Assembly (NCBI GenBank): GCA_000017645.1
Contig: CP000781.1
Coordinates: forward strand, 4,575,501 to 4,639,500
Length of the DNA stretch: 64,000 nt
Source of the DNA: Xanthobacter autotrophicus Py2
Lineage (GTDB): Bacteria; Pseudomonadota; Alphaproteobacteria; Rhizobiales; Xanthobacteraceae
Direction: 5' to 3'
Shown: positions 47,180-53,972 of the stretch, in pieces
How the letters are laid out: every line of letters starts with the position of its first letter
Position numbering within the stretch: the first letter of the stretch is position 1
Notes under the pieces: model-generated
What the model was told of the DNA's origin: nothing
Databases searched by the model: none
Seen by the model: the letters and a program-made list of their open reading frames with translations, nothing else
Made by a program: the position numbers and the translations under genes

Positions 47180-47713
47180 CTACGATAGCGTCAGGTAGCC
47201 CACCGCCCCGCCGGCGAGGATGAGCAGGGCCGGGTTGATCTTCGGCCCGAAATAAACGAGCGCGAACACCGCCACCGCCAGCAGCGTGGTCTCGGTGCCG
47301 GTAATGGCGGTGCGGGCGATGGCAATCATGCCAGCCGCCATGAGGCCCACCACGATGGGCGCCAGCGCATTCTGCAGCGCCAGTCGCCACGGCGATCCCT
47401 CGAAGTGGTTCCACAGGCGGGACGCGCCCAGGGCGAGGGTGGAGGCCGGCAGGAAGAAGCCGGTGAAGGCGATGAGCGCCCCCGGCGTGCCGGCCACGTG
47501 ATAGCCGATGACGATCACCATCAGCATGTTGGGCCCCGGCGCCACCTGGCCGAGAGCGTAGATGTCGCGGAACTGCCCGTCGGTGATCCACTGGTGGGCG
47601 TCCACCGTGAGCGACTTCATCTCCGGCAGCACCGCCGTGCCGCCGCCGATGGCCAGCAGGGACAGGAGGGAGAAGACGCCGAGCAGGCTCAGGTCCGCAT
47701 TGGACTGGCTCAT
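47180..47713 (-). CDS. Chromate transporter ChrA, C-terminal-type half (short-chain pair)
   Basis: A 177-residue membrane protein with about five hydrophobic segments, the second partner of a split ChrA pair. 'LLAIGGGTAVLPEMKSLTVD' and 'FRDIYALGQVAPGPNMLMVI' are the CHR-domain motifs. In short-chain ChrA systems two monodomain proteins together equal the long ChrA that expels chromate; other anion substrates are possible. Start overlaps the upstream half's stop (ATGA). Confidence 0.9.
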   Translation of the reverse strand: MSQSNADLSLLGVFSLLSLLAIGGGTAVLPEMKSLTVDAHQWITDGQFRDIYALGQVAPGPNMLMVIVIGYHVAGTPGALIAFTGFFLPASTLALGASRLWNHFEGSPWRLALQNALAPIVVGLMAAGMIAIARTAITGTETTLLAVAVFALVYFGPKINPALLILAGGAVGYLTLS

Positions 47714-48336
47714 TGTGCCTCCTCCTCGGTGATCTTGGGACGGTCGTCGTTGCGCGGCCGATAGATGAACAGGGCCAGCGGCAGCACCGTGAGCAGCACC
47801 GCCAGCAGGGAGATGTGGAGGAAGCTGACCATCACCACAGTGATCACTACCAGGGCGATTTCGGTGAAGTGCTCCAGCTGCTTGTGGCCAATCTGCAGGG
47901 TCACGGCGGCGAGCAGCCCCACCGACGACGCGCCGATGCCGGCGAGCACGCTGTGCATGGCCGGATTGCCATGATTGGAGGCGTAGAACACGCCGAGCGC
48001 GAACACCAGCAGGCCCCCCGGCAGGGTCATGCCCAGGAAGCCGGCAATGGCGCCGACGGGGCCACGCAGCCGGTCGCCGACGATAACGCTCATGTTGGTG
48101 GCGTTGAGGCCGGGCAGGGCCTGGGAGATTTCGAGCGCGGTCATGAACTGCTCATCGTCGAGCCAGCCTTTGGAGACCACGAGGGCGTTGCGCAGATAGG
48201 CCACCACGCCACCGCCGAAGCTGGTGGCGCCGATGACGAGGAAGGTCAGGAAGATCTCGAAGATGGAGACCGGCGCAGTGCCGGGAGCCACGGATGGCGT
48301 GGCTTCGGGTGAGACGGATGGCTCAGTTGCGCTCAT
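47710..48336 (-). CDS. Chromate transporter ChrA, N-terminal-type half (short-chain pair)
   Basis: A 208-residue membrane protein with CHR motifs 'IGATSFGGGVVAYLRNALVV' and 'FMTALEISQALPGLNATNM'. About 25 residues of acidic/Pro-rich tail precede the first membrane segment ('SIFEIFLTFLVIGATSFGGG'). It forms a pair with the following gene through a 4-base ATGA overlap. Chromate efflux is the known role of the family; the pair in this genome could equally serve another oxyanion. No ChrB regulator is present nearby. Confidence 0.9.
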   Translation of the reverse strand: MSATEPSVSPEATPSVAPGTAPVSIFEIFLTFLVIGATSFGGGVVAYLRNALVVSKGWLDDEQFMTALEISQALPGLNATNMSVIVGDRLRGPVGAIAGFLGMTLPGGLLVFALGVFYASNHGNPAMHSVLAGIGASSVGLLAAVTLQIGHKQLEHFTEIALVVITVVMVSFLHISLLAVLLTVLPLALFIYRPRNDDRPKITEEEAQ

Positions 48337-48404
48337 GGCGGCTCCGGCTCGATGGGTCAGATCTTGGGGTCAGATCTTTGGGGGCAGGCGGGGAAGGACA
48401 GGAA

Positions 48405-48433
48405 GGGCAGGGGCGGCGCAGGCGCCCCTGCCC
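48405..48433 (-). terminator. Hairpin after the CYTH-like gene
   Basis: GGGCAGGGGCG (48405-48415) and CGCCCCTGCCC (48423-48433) form a perfect 11-bp stem with a 7-base loop, 3 bases after the stop of the gene on the minus strand. No T-run follows, so it may act with Rho or as an mRNA-end stabiliser. Confidence 0.6.
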
Positions 48434-48436
48434 GAT

Positions 48437-49273
48437 TCACTCGCTGTGCGCGACCTGCTTTGCGCCGATGCCATAGACCATGGCGGTCTTGGTGGTGCCG
48501 AGCTGGACCCATTCGGGCGCCAGCGTCTGCACGTCGCGGAAGAAGTCCTCGGACAGCCGCTTCGCCTTCTGGTGCACCTCGTCGTAGTGCTGGAACTTGG
48601 CCTGGAAGGCGAACTCGCCCACCAGCGAGGTTTCCGAGGCGCGGTTGCGCCAGATGGCGATGGTGGCCTTGGCCTCGAAGCCGTGGCCGAAATCGAAGTG
48701 GCCGGGGTCCACCTGTATCTCTTCGACCGCGATGTTGTTCACGAGATCGATCTTGGTGTCGCCGTCCACGTCCACCGCGGCCATGGCCGGGAATACGGTC
48801 GTAATATCCCTCAACCCCTGATTGAGGACGACCCCCGGCGAGATCACAATGCAATTGTGGGAATAAAGCGAGCGCATGCCGCCAAGCCCGTCCTTGAGCG
48901 GCAGGATCTCCTCCTTGAACTTCACTTCCACCTCGCCGACGATTCGCGGCACCATGTCCACGGCGGTGCAAATCTCCCGGTCGGGGCTGCGGTATTTTAC
49001 GGCAAGCTCGTGCTCCGGACGCGGCCAGCCGTCGTCGTAAAAGGTACGCTTGCGCAGGATGAACGAGTTTCGGTACAGGTCATAATTGGGCGTGTCGTAA
49101 AACAGAACTTCACGCACCATGCGTTGAAAGGCATCGTCGTTGGTCTTTACGCCAACGCCATGCTTCTTCGCGACGCCCTTCACCTCGTTCCAATAGTCCT
49201 CGAACCTTTTCGGTGCGTAGAACTGTTCGGGCCGCAGGAGAATTTTGTATTCCCGATAGTGGATGTCCTGCAT
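48437..49273 (-). CDS. CYTH-like (triphosphate tunnel) protein, unknown function
   Basis: A 278-residue soluble protein. Its N-terminus 'QDIHYREYKILLRPEQF' resembles the CYTH motif ExExK with the first Glu replaced by Tyr (Tyr6, Glu8, Lys10). 'FYDTPNYDLYRNSFILRKRT' strongly recalls the CYTH strand pair ('yfDTpdl.L...g..LR.R'), and 'EHELAVKYRS' and 'GEVEVKFKEE' supply further charged strands. CYTH proteins hydrolyse or bind triphosphate-containing molecules. Whether the missing Glu abolishes this is not known. The C-terminal third (from about 200) is not recognised. It lies behind the ChrA pair, 101 bases away, same strand. Confidence 0.65.
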   Translation of the reverse strand: MQDIHYREYKILLRPEQFYAPKRFEDYWNEVKGVAKKHGVGVKTNDDAFQRMVREVLFYDTPNYDLYRNSFILRKRTFYDDGWPRPEHELAVKYRSPDREICTAVDMVPRIVGEVEVKFKEEILPLKDGLGGMRSLYSHNCIVISPGVVLNQGLRDITTVFPAMAAVDVDGDTKIDLVNNIAVEEIQVDPGHFDFGHGFEAKATIAIWRNRASETSLVGEFAFQAKFQHYDEVHQKAKRLSEDFFRDVQTLAPEWVQLGTTKTAMVYGIGAKQVAHSE

Positions 49274-49879
49274 GGGAGCCGTGCCGCGTAGGTTGGTGAA
49301 AAAACGGGCGAAATGAGCGATCCCGGCCCGTGCGCGGAGGGAATCTGGAGCCGGCGACGCCAGCTTCCGTCTGGTCGCGGGAGAAGTCCACTCCCCCGGA
49401 AGGCTGTCACCAGATGGCGCATGGTATGGTTTTGCTCTGTCCCTCCGTCACTGTGACGGCTGCGCAACAGTGCTCTGCTTTTAGCCGGCATGATGCTCTC
49501 GGGAACGTGAACCCTGTGGCCGATGCCCAAATTGTGAGCTATGTAGGTCCCTGCTTCGGCTTCAAGGACCCGGCGCCGGGATGGCCGGATATCCTCGAAG
49601 GTCTCGGGCGGCATTGAGCGGGGGGGAATCCCGCGCCGCCAAGGTCGTGACACGCTGCCGCAGCATTCCCCATCGCAAGCGCGTGCCCCCCGGGCGTCAA
49701 CCGGGGAGCAGAAGCAAAGGCGCGTCCGCCGGATCGCGGGCCGTCCGCTGCAGCAGCCGCAAGGGGGCTCGAACCTCCTTCGGACCATAACAGTCCGGCG
49801 CAAATGCGCCTGAGGAAGCGCCCGCGAAGAGCCCTCCGGTGGGACCCGGAGAAGGGCTCACGCCTTTCGGAGGAAAATC
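49274..49879. other. Intergenic region, 606 bases
   Basis: Between divergent genes. Short open frames here lack ribosome sites and protein-like composition. It holds a 15-base palindrome (CCGTCAC-T-GTGACGG, 49445-49459), about 180 bases before the CYTH-like gene, and a hairpin just before the porin-like gene. Otherwise nothing recognised. Confidence 0.55.
49829..49859 (+). other. Hairpin in the leader of the porin-like gene
   Basis: GAGCCCTCCGG and CCGGA/GGGCTC pair over 11 bp with a small GAA bulge and a 6-base loop (TGGGAC). It ends 20 bases before the ATG and 10 before the ribosome site, so it sits in the 5' leader or ends an upstream transcript. A protective 5' stem is plausible. Confidence 0.45.
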
Positions 49880-50716
49880 ATGACGACATTCGCAAGAATG
49901 GCGACGGCAGCCCTGTTGTCGATTGCCGCACTGGCGCCCGCGCATGCGGGATCCGTTACCCAGCCCGGTGAAACGGTTGGTCTCGCCGCCGGCGCCCCGC
50001 TGCCGGAGGGCGCATATTTCGTGAACACGGCCGATTGGGGCTGCCGCAATACATCGCCGGAATCCACCTGCGTGGGCGTGACCATCCCGGTCCTGGCCTG
50101 GGCGACGCCGGTATTCATGTTCGGCGGGCGCATCCAGTTGCTCACCGCCATGCCGCTGGCTGAGGTGAACGTCGACAACGGGCCGTCCACGTCCGGTTTC
50201 TACAATCCCTTCTTTGCTGCACAGATTGCCTGGGATCTTGGGAACGGCTTTGGCTTCAGCTACCTGGCCGGATTTTATCTGGGGGTGAATACCGGGGTGG
50301 CGTTTGATTCCACCTCCTTCAACCAGCGCTTCGCCGTGAGCTATACCGCCGACGGCTGGAACCTCACCGCCAACGCCATCTGGGGCATCCAGGCGCAGGG
50401 CGTGACCGACACCATCAATCCGAACTTCCTGAACGTGGACCTCACCGCCACCAAGAAGTTCGGCAAATTCGAGATCGGGCCGGTGGCCTATTACTCGACG
50501 GATCTCAATAATCCGACCGCCTTCTACCAGAAGCAGAGCCAGTTCGCGGTGGGTGGTCTTGTCGGCTACGACTTCGGGCCGGTGATCATGCAGGCTTACC
50601 TGACCACCGATGTCTGGGAGCAGAACTACGGCGGCAACGACACCCGGGTGTGGGGTCGTGTCATCATTCCGCTGTGGAATCCCCCCCCGACTCAGACCGC
50701 CATGCTCCACAAGTGA
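49880..50716 (+). CDS. Outer-membrane porin-like protein (phenol-degradation MetA/SphA-like transporter family)
   Basis: A 278-residue protein from ATG 49880, with GGAGG upstream. Signal peptide 'MATAALLSIAALAPAHAG'. The mature part is a chain of amphipathic beta strands ending in aromatic residues ('FGFSYLAGFYLGVNTGVAF', 'GLVGYDFGPVIMQAYLTTDV', 'TRVWGRVIIPLW'). This is the pattern of the MetA-pathway/SphA outer-membrane family, thought to form pores for small hydrophobic molecules. Two cysteines ('DWGCRNTSPESTCVG') may make a disulphide in a loop. Followed by a strong terminator, so monocistronic. Confidence 0.82.
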   Translation: MTTFARMATAALLSIAALAPAHAGSVTQPGETVGLAAGAPLPEGAYFVNTADWGCRNTSPESTCVGVTIPVLAWATPVFMFGGRIQLLTAMPLAEVNVDNGPSTSGFYNPFFAAQIAWDLGNGFGFSYLAGFYLGVNTGVAFDSTSFNQRFAVSYTADGWNLTANAIWGIQAQGVTDTINPNFLNVDLTATKKFGKFEIGPVAYYSTDLNNPTAFYQKQSQFAVGGLVGYDFGPVIMQAYLTTDVWEQNYGGNDTRVWGRVIIPLWNPPPTQTAMLHK

Positions 50717-50721
50717 GCACG

Positions 50722-50765
50722 ACCCGGCCGGCCCGCTACCCGTCCGGCCGGGTTCGCTTTTCCGA
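50722..50765 (+). terminator. Terminator of the porin-like gene
   Basis: ACCCGGCCGG (50722-50731) and CCGGCCGGGT (50744-50753) form a 10-bp stem with a 12-base loop, followed by TCGCTTTT. It lies six bases after the stop codon. Tail is T-rich but short. Confidence 0.8.
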
Positions 50766-50779
50766 GAGCCTGGCTCAGG

Positions 50780-51064
50780 TCACGGCTGGCCCACCGCCTT
50801 GCCGGCTGTGGTGAAGAAGGATTCGGAGTACCAGCGCATCTCCGCCTCGATCTCCGGCTTGCCGGCGAGCTCGCACTGGTCCACCAGCATGCTCACCCGC
50901 TCGAACATGGAGGCGACGAAAGCCTCCGGCCGCTCCTGCTGGCCAGCGAGTTGGATCACGATGTCCCGCAGAATGAAATGCTGCACCATGGTGTGGGCCT
51001 GGGCGGTGCCCAGCGCCTTGATCATCGAGCTCAGCCACTCGGACAGCTCGGCATCGGACGCCAT
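50780..51064 (-). CDS. Small helical protein of unknown function
   Basis: A 94-residue protein from ATG 51064, with GGGGA eight bases upstream; an in-frame ATG at 51094 would add 'MFLLFDGDFQ'. It is strongly helical and acidic ('DAELSEWLSSMIKALGTAQA', 'EAFVASMFERVSMLVDQCEL'), without signal or membrane segment, and has one Cys. Composition and the full frame support a real gene; no domain recognised. Convergent with the porin-like gene. Confidence 0.6.
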   Translation of the reverse strand: MASDAELSEWLSSMIKALGTAQAHTMVQHFILRDIVIQLAGQQERPEAFVASMFERVSMLVDQCELAGKPEIEAEMRWYSESFFTTAGKAVGQP

Positions 51065-51266
51065 CTGAAAATCCCCGTCGAAGAGCAAAAACATCCATTC
51101 AAATCTGTCGGCACACCCCGAAAAGGGGAGGCGCCGGCATCGCCCCAGCTTTCGGCGCGCCGGCCGCGGAAATCAAGCGGTCGTGCCGCGGCGGTCGCGC
51201 GCCTGCCGGGGCAACCTTGCGTCGTCCGTCCCGAGACGATACGAACAACGCAGGCGCCAGCGCCGT

Positions 51267-51343
51267 CGGAGCATAGCGCAGCCTGGTAGCGCATCTGCTT
51301 TGGGAGCAGAGGGTCGCAGGTTCAAATCCTGCTGCTCCGACCA
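51267..51343 (+). tRNA. tRNA-Pro (anticodon TGG)
   Basis: 77 bases: acceptor CGGAGCA pairs with TGCTCCG, anticodon stem TCTGC/GCAGA with loop TTTGGGA (anticodon TGG), T-arm GGTTCAAATCC, CCA encoded at 51341-51343. It shares much sequence with the tRNA-Pro(CGG) at 9571. Confidence 0.97.
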
Positions 51344-51493
51344 TATTTCCGATCAGCTTCCGCGCGCCGCGCTGAGGTCTTCTTCCGTCTCCCGGGATTC
51401 CTCTCCTCAATGTCCGGCTTGCATTCCGCGCCCATCTGCGGCTCAAAGCTCCCAGCCCCGCCCGGCATGGGCGGCTGCGAGGGAGTGGCGTGT

Positions 51494-51799
51494 ATGACGA
51501 TCATGAAGACTGCCAGGGCTTTTGGATTCGGCGGTGTCGTCGCGGTGGGCCTTTTAGGCACGCTCCTGTCCGGCACGGCGGCCCTCGCGGACAAGGCTGC
51601 GGCCGACAGGTGCGCCACCAAGCTGCCGCCGGACGCCAAGGCCATCTATGCGTCGAGCGCGCCGCTGCTGGTTCCCGGCGCTGACGGCCGCGCCGTGGTG
51701 ACGGAGCAGACGCGGGGTCTCGTGCTGTCCGGCAAGATCGCCCACGCCACGGCCGCCGAATCGGCCAAGGCGGCGGCGACCTGCCTTGTGATGCGCTGA
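51494..51799 (+). CDS. Small secreted protein of unknown function
   Basis: A 101-residue protein from ATG 51494, with GAGGGAG upstream. N-terminal signal peptide ('FGGVVAVGLLGTLLSGTAALA', cleavage before DKAAADR). The mature part of about 70 residues has two cysteines ('ADRCATKLPP' and 'AAATCLVMR') near its ends, probably bridged, and is rich in Ala and Thr. A later ATG at 51503 is possible. Function unknown; similar tiny two-cysteine proteins are common in the periplasm of this order. Confidence 0.65.
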   Translation: MTIMKTARAFGFGGVVAVGLLGTLLSGTAALADKAAADRCATKLPPDAKAIYASSAPLLVPGADGRAVVTEQTRGLVLSGKIAHATAAESAKAAATCLVMR

Positions 51800-51922
51800 G
51801 GTCCTCACAACCGGCGGCGCACTTCGCATGTGCCGCTCGGTTGTCAGTGCCGCGCGGCTTAACTATAGACGGGATGGGTCGCGGGCGAGGGGCGCGCGAC
51901 CCCGGATGACGGGTTCAGCATC

Positions 51923-52228
51923 ATGGTCGCACGCATCTACAAGCCGTCGCGCAACGCCATGCAGTCGGGCGTGGGGAAGACCCGGTTCTGGGTGCTCGAA
52001 TATGAGCCGGAGCACGCGCGCATGGTGGAGCCGCTCATGGGCTACACCTCCTCGGCGGACATGCGCAGCCAGATTCGCCTGAAGTTCGAGACCAAGGAAG
52101 AGGCGGTGGCCTATGCGCAGAAGCGCGGTATCCCCTTCCAGGTGTTCGAGCCCCACGAGACTGGCCGCCGGCGCATGGCCTATTCGGACAATTTCGCCTT
52201 CACCCGCGTAGGCCAGTGGACCCACTGA
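51923..52228 (+). CDS. NADH dehydrogenase accessory subunit, NDUFS4 family
   Basis: A 101-residue protein of the ETC complex I NDUFS4 family (18-kDa subunit). 'RIYKPSRNAMQSGVGKTRFW' is the N-terminal motif and 'TSSADMRSQIRLKFETKEEA' with 'AYAQKRGIPFQVFEP' the core. It is a supernumerary subunit of respiratory complex I in alphaproteobacteria and mitochondria, stabilising the NADH-oxidising arm. Length normal for bacteria. Encoded away from the nuo operon, as is usual. Its start is ATG 51923; a GTG two codons later in-frame is less likely. Confidence 0.94.
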   Translation: MVARIYKPSRNAMQSGVGKTRFWVLEYEPEHARMVEPLMGYTSSADMRSQIRLKFETKEEAVAYAQKRGIPFQVFEPHETGRRRMAYSDNFAFTRVGQWTH

Positions 52229-52453
52229 GGGGCGTGGCGCTGGCCGGCTGACTTAGGACGGTCGATGTTTGGATCGACCGTGCGCGAGCGGCACGGTGCC
52301 ATATGGCGGGCCGTTCATGGCAGGGCCCTGCATGGCCCGGACTTTTGCGCCTTCACCTCGGCGCATGTGCGCGCTAAAGAGCCGGGACGACGCATCGTCA
52401 TCGCGCGAACCGGTATCCTTTCGGCCGGAAAACGCTCTCAACTGCGAAACGCC

Positions 52454-52530
52454 GGCCCCGTAGCTCAGCTGGATAGAGCGAGTGCCTTCTAAGCACTAGG
52501 TCGCAGGTTCGAGCCCTGCCGGGGTCGCCA
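52454..52530 (+). tRNA. tRNA-Arg (anticodon TCT)
   Basis: 77 bases: acceptor GGCCCCG pairs with CGGGGTC (one G-T), anticodon stem AGTGC/GCACT, loop CTTCTAA giving TCT (arginine AGA/AGG), T-arm GGTTCGAGCCC, CCA at 52528-52530. Discriminator G. Confidence 0.96.
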
Positions 52531-52653
52531 ATCCCTTCCATTGCAACGCGCGCATCCCGAAGCCGGACACTTGTTGGGCTTTTTGTGCATTGCACCAAAA
52601 TCGGCTCTTTGTTCTAATCCCCTCGTGCCGCATTGCAGCAAGAGGGGAAGGAC

Positions 52654-52734
52654 ATGCAGAACGTCGTCACGATCGTGTTGATCGGCTCGGTTCTCATGGT
52701 CGCCATCGCCGCGCTCGACCAGCCGGGCAGCTGA
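52654..52734 (+). CDS. 26-residue hydrophobic peptide
   Basis: A short frame with ribosome site GGGGAAGGA directly before ATG 52654. It encodes 'MQNVVTIVLIGSVLMVAIAA' plus LDQPGS: one hydrophobic span of about 17 residues then a short polar tail, as in single-span small membrane proteins. The gene follows tRNA-Arg by 123 bases and faces the LOG gene (27 bases). Function unknown. It resembles the 25-residue peptide at 15452 in plan but not in sequence. Confidence 0.55.
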   Translation: MQNVVTIVLIGSVLMVAIAALDQPGS

Positions 52735-52760
52735 AGCGCTGCCGGGGGCAGGACGCTGTC

Positions 52761-53369
52761 TCACATGCGGTCGGCCAGTTCGCCGTCCGCCGCGTGAAGC
52801 GCGCGCTCGGGCACGGCGGCCGCCGCTTCCCGCAGCCGCGGCAGGATGTCTTCCACCCGATCGGCGGACAGGATCTCCACCGGCGTCGTGTCGCGGATGA
52901 AGGCCGTGGACCGCATATGCTCGATCAGGCTCAGGAACGGATCCCAGAAGCCTGACGTATTGGCGATGAGGATGGGCTTGCGGTGACGGCCCAGCTGCGC
53001 CCAGGTCAGCTGTTCCACCAGCTCCTCTAGGGTGCCGACCCCGCCGGGCAGGGCCACGAAGGCGTCCGCCCGCTCGAACATGAGCCGCTTGCGGGCGTGC
53101 ATGTCCTCCACCACGATCATCTCCGCCTCATGGGCGAAGGCGCGCTCCCGGTTCATGAGGAAGCGCGGGATGATGCCGGTGACCGCCCCGCCGGCCAGCG
53201 CAGTGGCGCTCGCGACCTCGCCCATCAGCCCGATGCCGCCGCCGCCATAGACGAGGCGCACCCCTTCGGCCGCGAGGATCTGTCCGAACCGGCGCGCTTC
53301 CTCGGCGAACAGCGGATCCGAGCCGGATGCGGAGCCGCAATAGACGCACACACTTTCGATTCTAGCCAT
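52761..53369 (-). CDS. LOG-family protein (cytokinin riboside monophosphate phosphoribohydrolase type)
   Basis: A 202-residue Rossmann-fold protein. The family hallmarks 'VCVYCGSASGSDP', 'YGGGGIGLMGEVASA' and 'ALPGGVGTLEELVEQLTWAQ' (PGGxGTxxE) are intact, with Arg in 'DMHARKRLMFERADA'. LOG proteins release the base from nucleoside 5'-monophosphates; plant LOGs make active cytokinin, bacterial ones may clean up or recycle nucleotides. Length typical. No neighbours that suggest a specific substrate. Confidence 0.92.
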   Translation of the reverse strand: MARIESVCVYCGSASGSDPLFAEEARRFGQILAAEGVRLVYGGGGIGLMGEVASATALAGGAVTGIIPRFLMNRERAFAHEAEMIVVEDMHARKRLMFERADAFVALPGGVGTLEELVEQLTWAQLGRHRKPILIANTSGFWDPFLSLIEHMRSTAFIRDTTPVEILSADRVEDILPRLREAAAAVPERALHAADGELADRM

Positions 53370-53533
53370 GGACGCACTTTAGCAAACTCGACGCCGTGTG
53401 GGACGTGACGAACGGTCAGGGGCGTGAGGGAACGGGTCGGTCGGACCGGGGCTCTAGCTTGTCGCTGCGACGCGGGCATGACGACAGCGTAGCGCATGCG
53501 CCGGCCGCAGCGGACAGCGCTTGAAGTCGCCTC

Positions 53534-53564
53534 ATTCATCGGCTATCGCCGATAGACGATGAAT
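53534..53564 (+). promoter_or_regulatory. Nested palindrome at the ArsR-type gene start, candidate operator
   Basis: Outer arms ATTCATCG (53534-53541) and CGATGAAT (53557-53564) enclose CTATCG-C-CGATAG (53543-53555), a perfect odd palindrome. It reaches the first codons of the regulator gene. ArsR/SmtB repressors bind inverted repeats at or downstream of their promoters, so autoregulation by this regulator is likely (inference). Confidence 0.6.
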
Positions 53565-53966
53565 ATGACGCCCTTTCCCCACCCCGGCGGGCCAGACGCC
53601 GCGGACCCGCCGCAGGCGGGCTCCGAGCGCCCGGTCGAGGACCGTGCGGCCCTCGCCGAGCGGCTGCGGGCGCTGGCCCATCCCGTGCGCCTGCGGGTGC
53701 TGGAAACGCTCGCCGGCCAGGACCGCTGCGTGTGCGGCGAGATCGTCCGGGGCCTGCCCCTTGCGCAGTCCACCGTCTCGCAACATCTGAAGGTCCTCAC
53801 GGACTCAGGCTTGCTCCGGAGCCGGATCGAGGGCCAGCGCACCGCCTACTGCCTCGACCGGGCTGCCATTTCCGCGCTCAAGGGTGAGATCGATGCTCTG
53901 TTCTCGGCGCTGTTGCCGCCTGGGGACTGCGGCGCGCCGCCCGCGGGCCGCACCGAAGACCGATAG
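53559..53966 (+). CDS. ArsR/SmtB-family metalloregulator
   Basis: A 135-residue winged-helix protein with start 53559 (a second ATG at 53565 is equally possible; neither has a clear ribosome site). The winged helix spans about 28-110: 'LAHPVRLRVLETLAGQDRCV', the recognition region 'LAQSTVSQHLKVLTDSGLL' and the wing 'IEGQRTAYCLDR'. A Cys-Val-Cys pair in the first helix region ('RCVCGEIV') sits at the classical ArsR alpha-3 cysteine position, and more cysteines lie in 'AYCLDR' and 'GDCGAPP'. This suits thiophilic metal sensing. Five bases separate it from the ABC exporter. Confidence 0.88.
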   Translation: MNMTPFPHPGGPDAADPPQAGSERPVEDRAALAERLRALAHPVRLRVLETLAGQDRCVCGEIVRGLPLAQSTVSQHLKVLTDSGLLRSRIEGQRTAYCLDRAAISALKGEIDALFSALLPPGDCGAPPAGRTEDR

Positions 53967-53972
53967 GCCATC

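Noticed and set aside
51099..51446. Minus-strand frame over tRNA-Pro(TGG) containing 'GFEPATLCSQSRCATR'
   Set aside because: Same tRNA-antisense artefact as at the first tRNA-Pro.
52398..52764. Minus-strand frames over tRNA-Arg ('GRARTCDLVLRRHSLYPAEL', 'RPRQGSNLRPSA')
   Set aside because: tRNA-antisense artefact.
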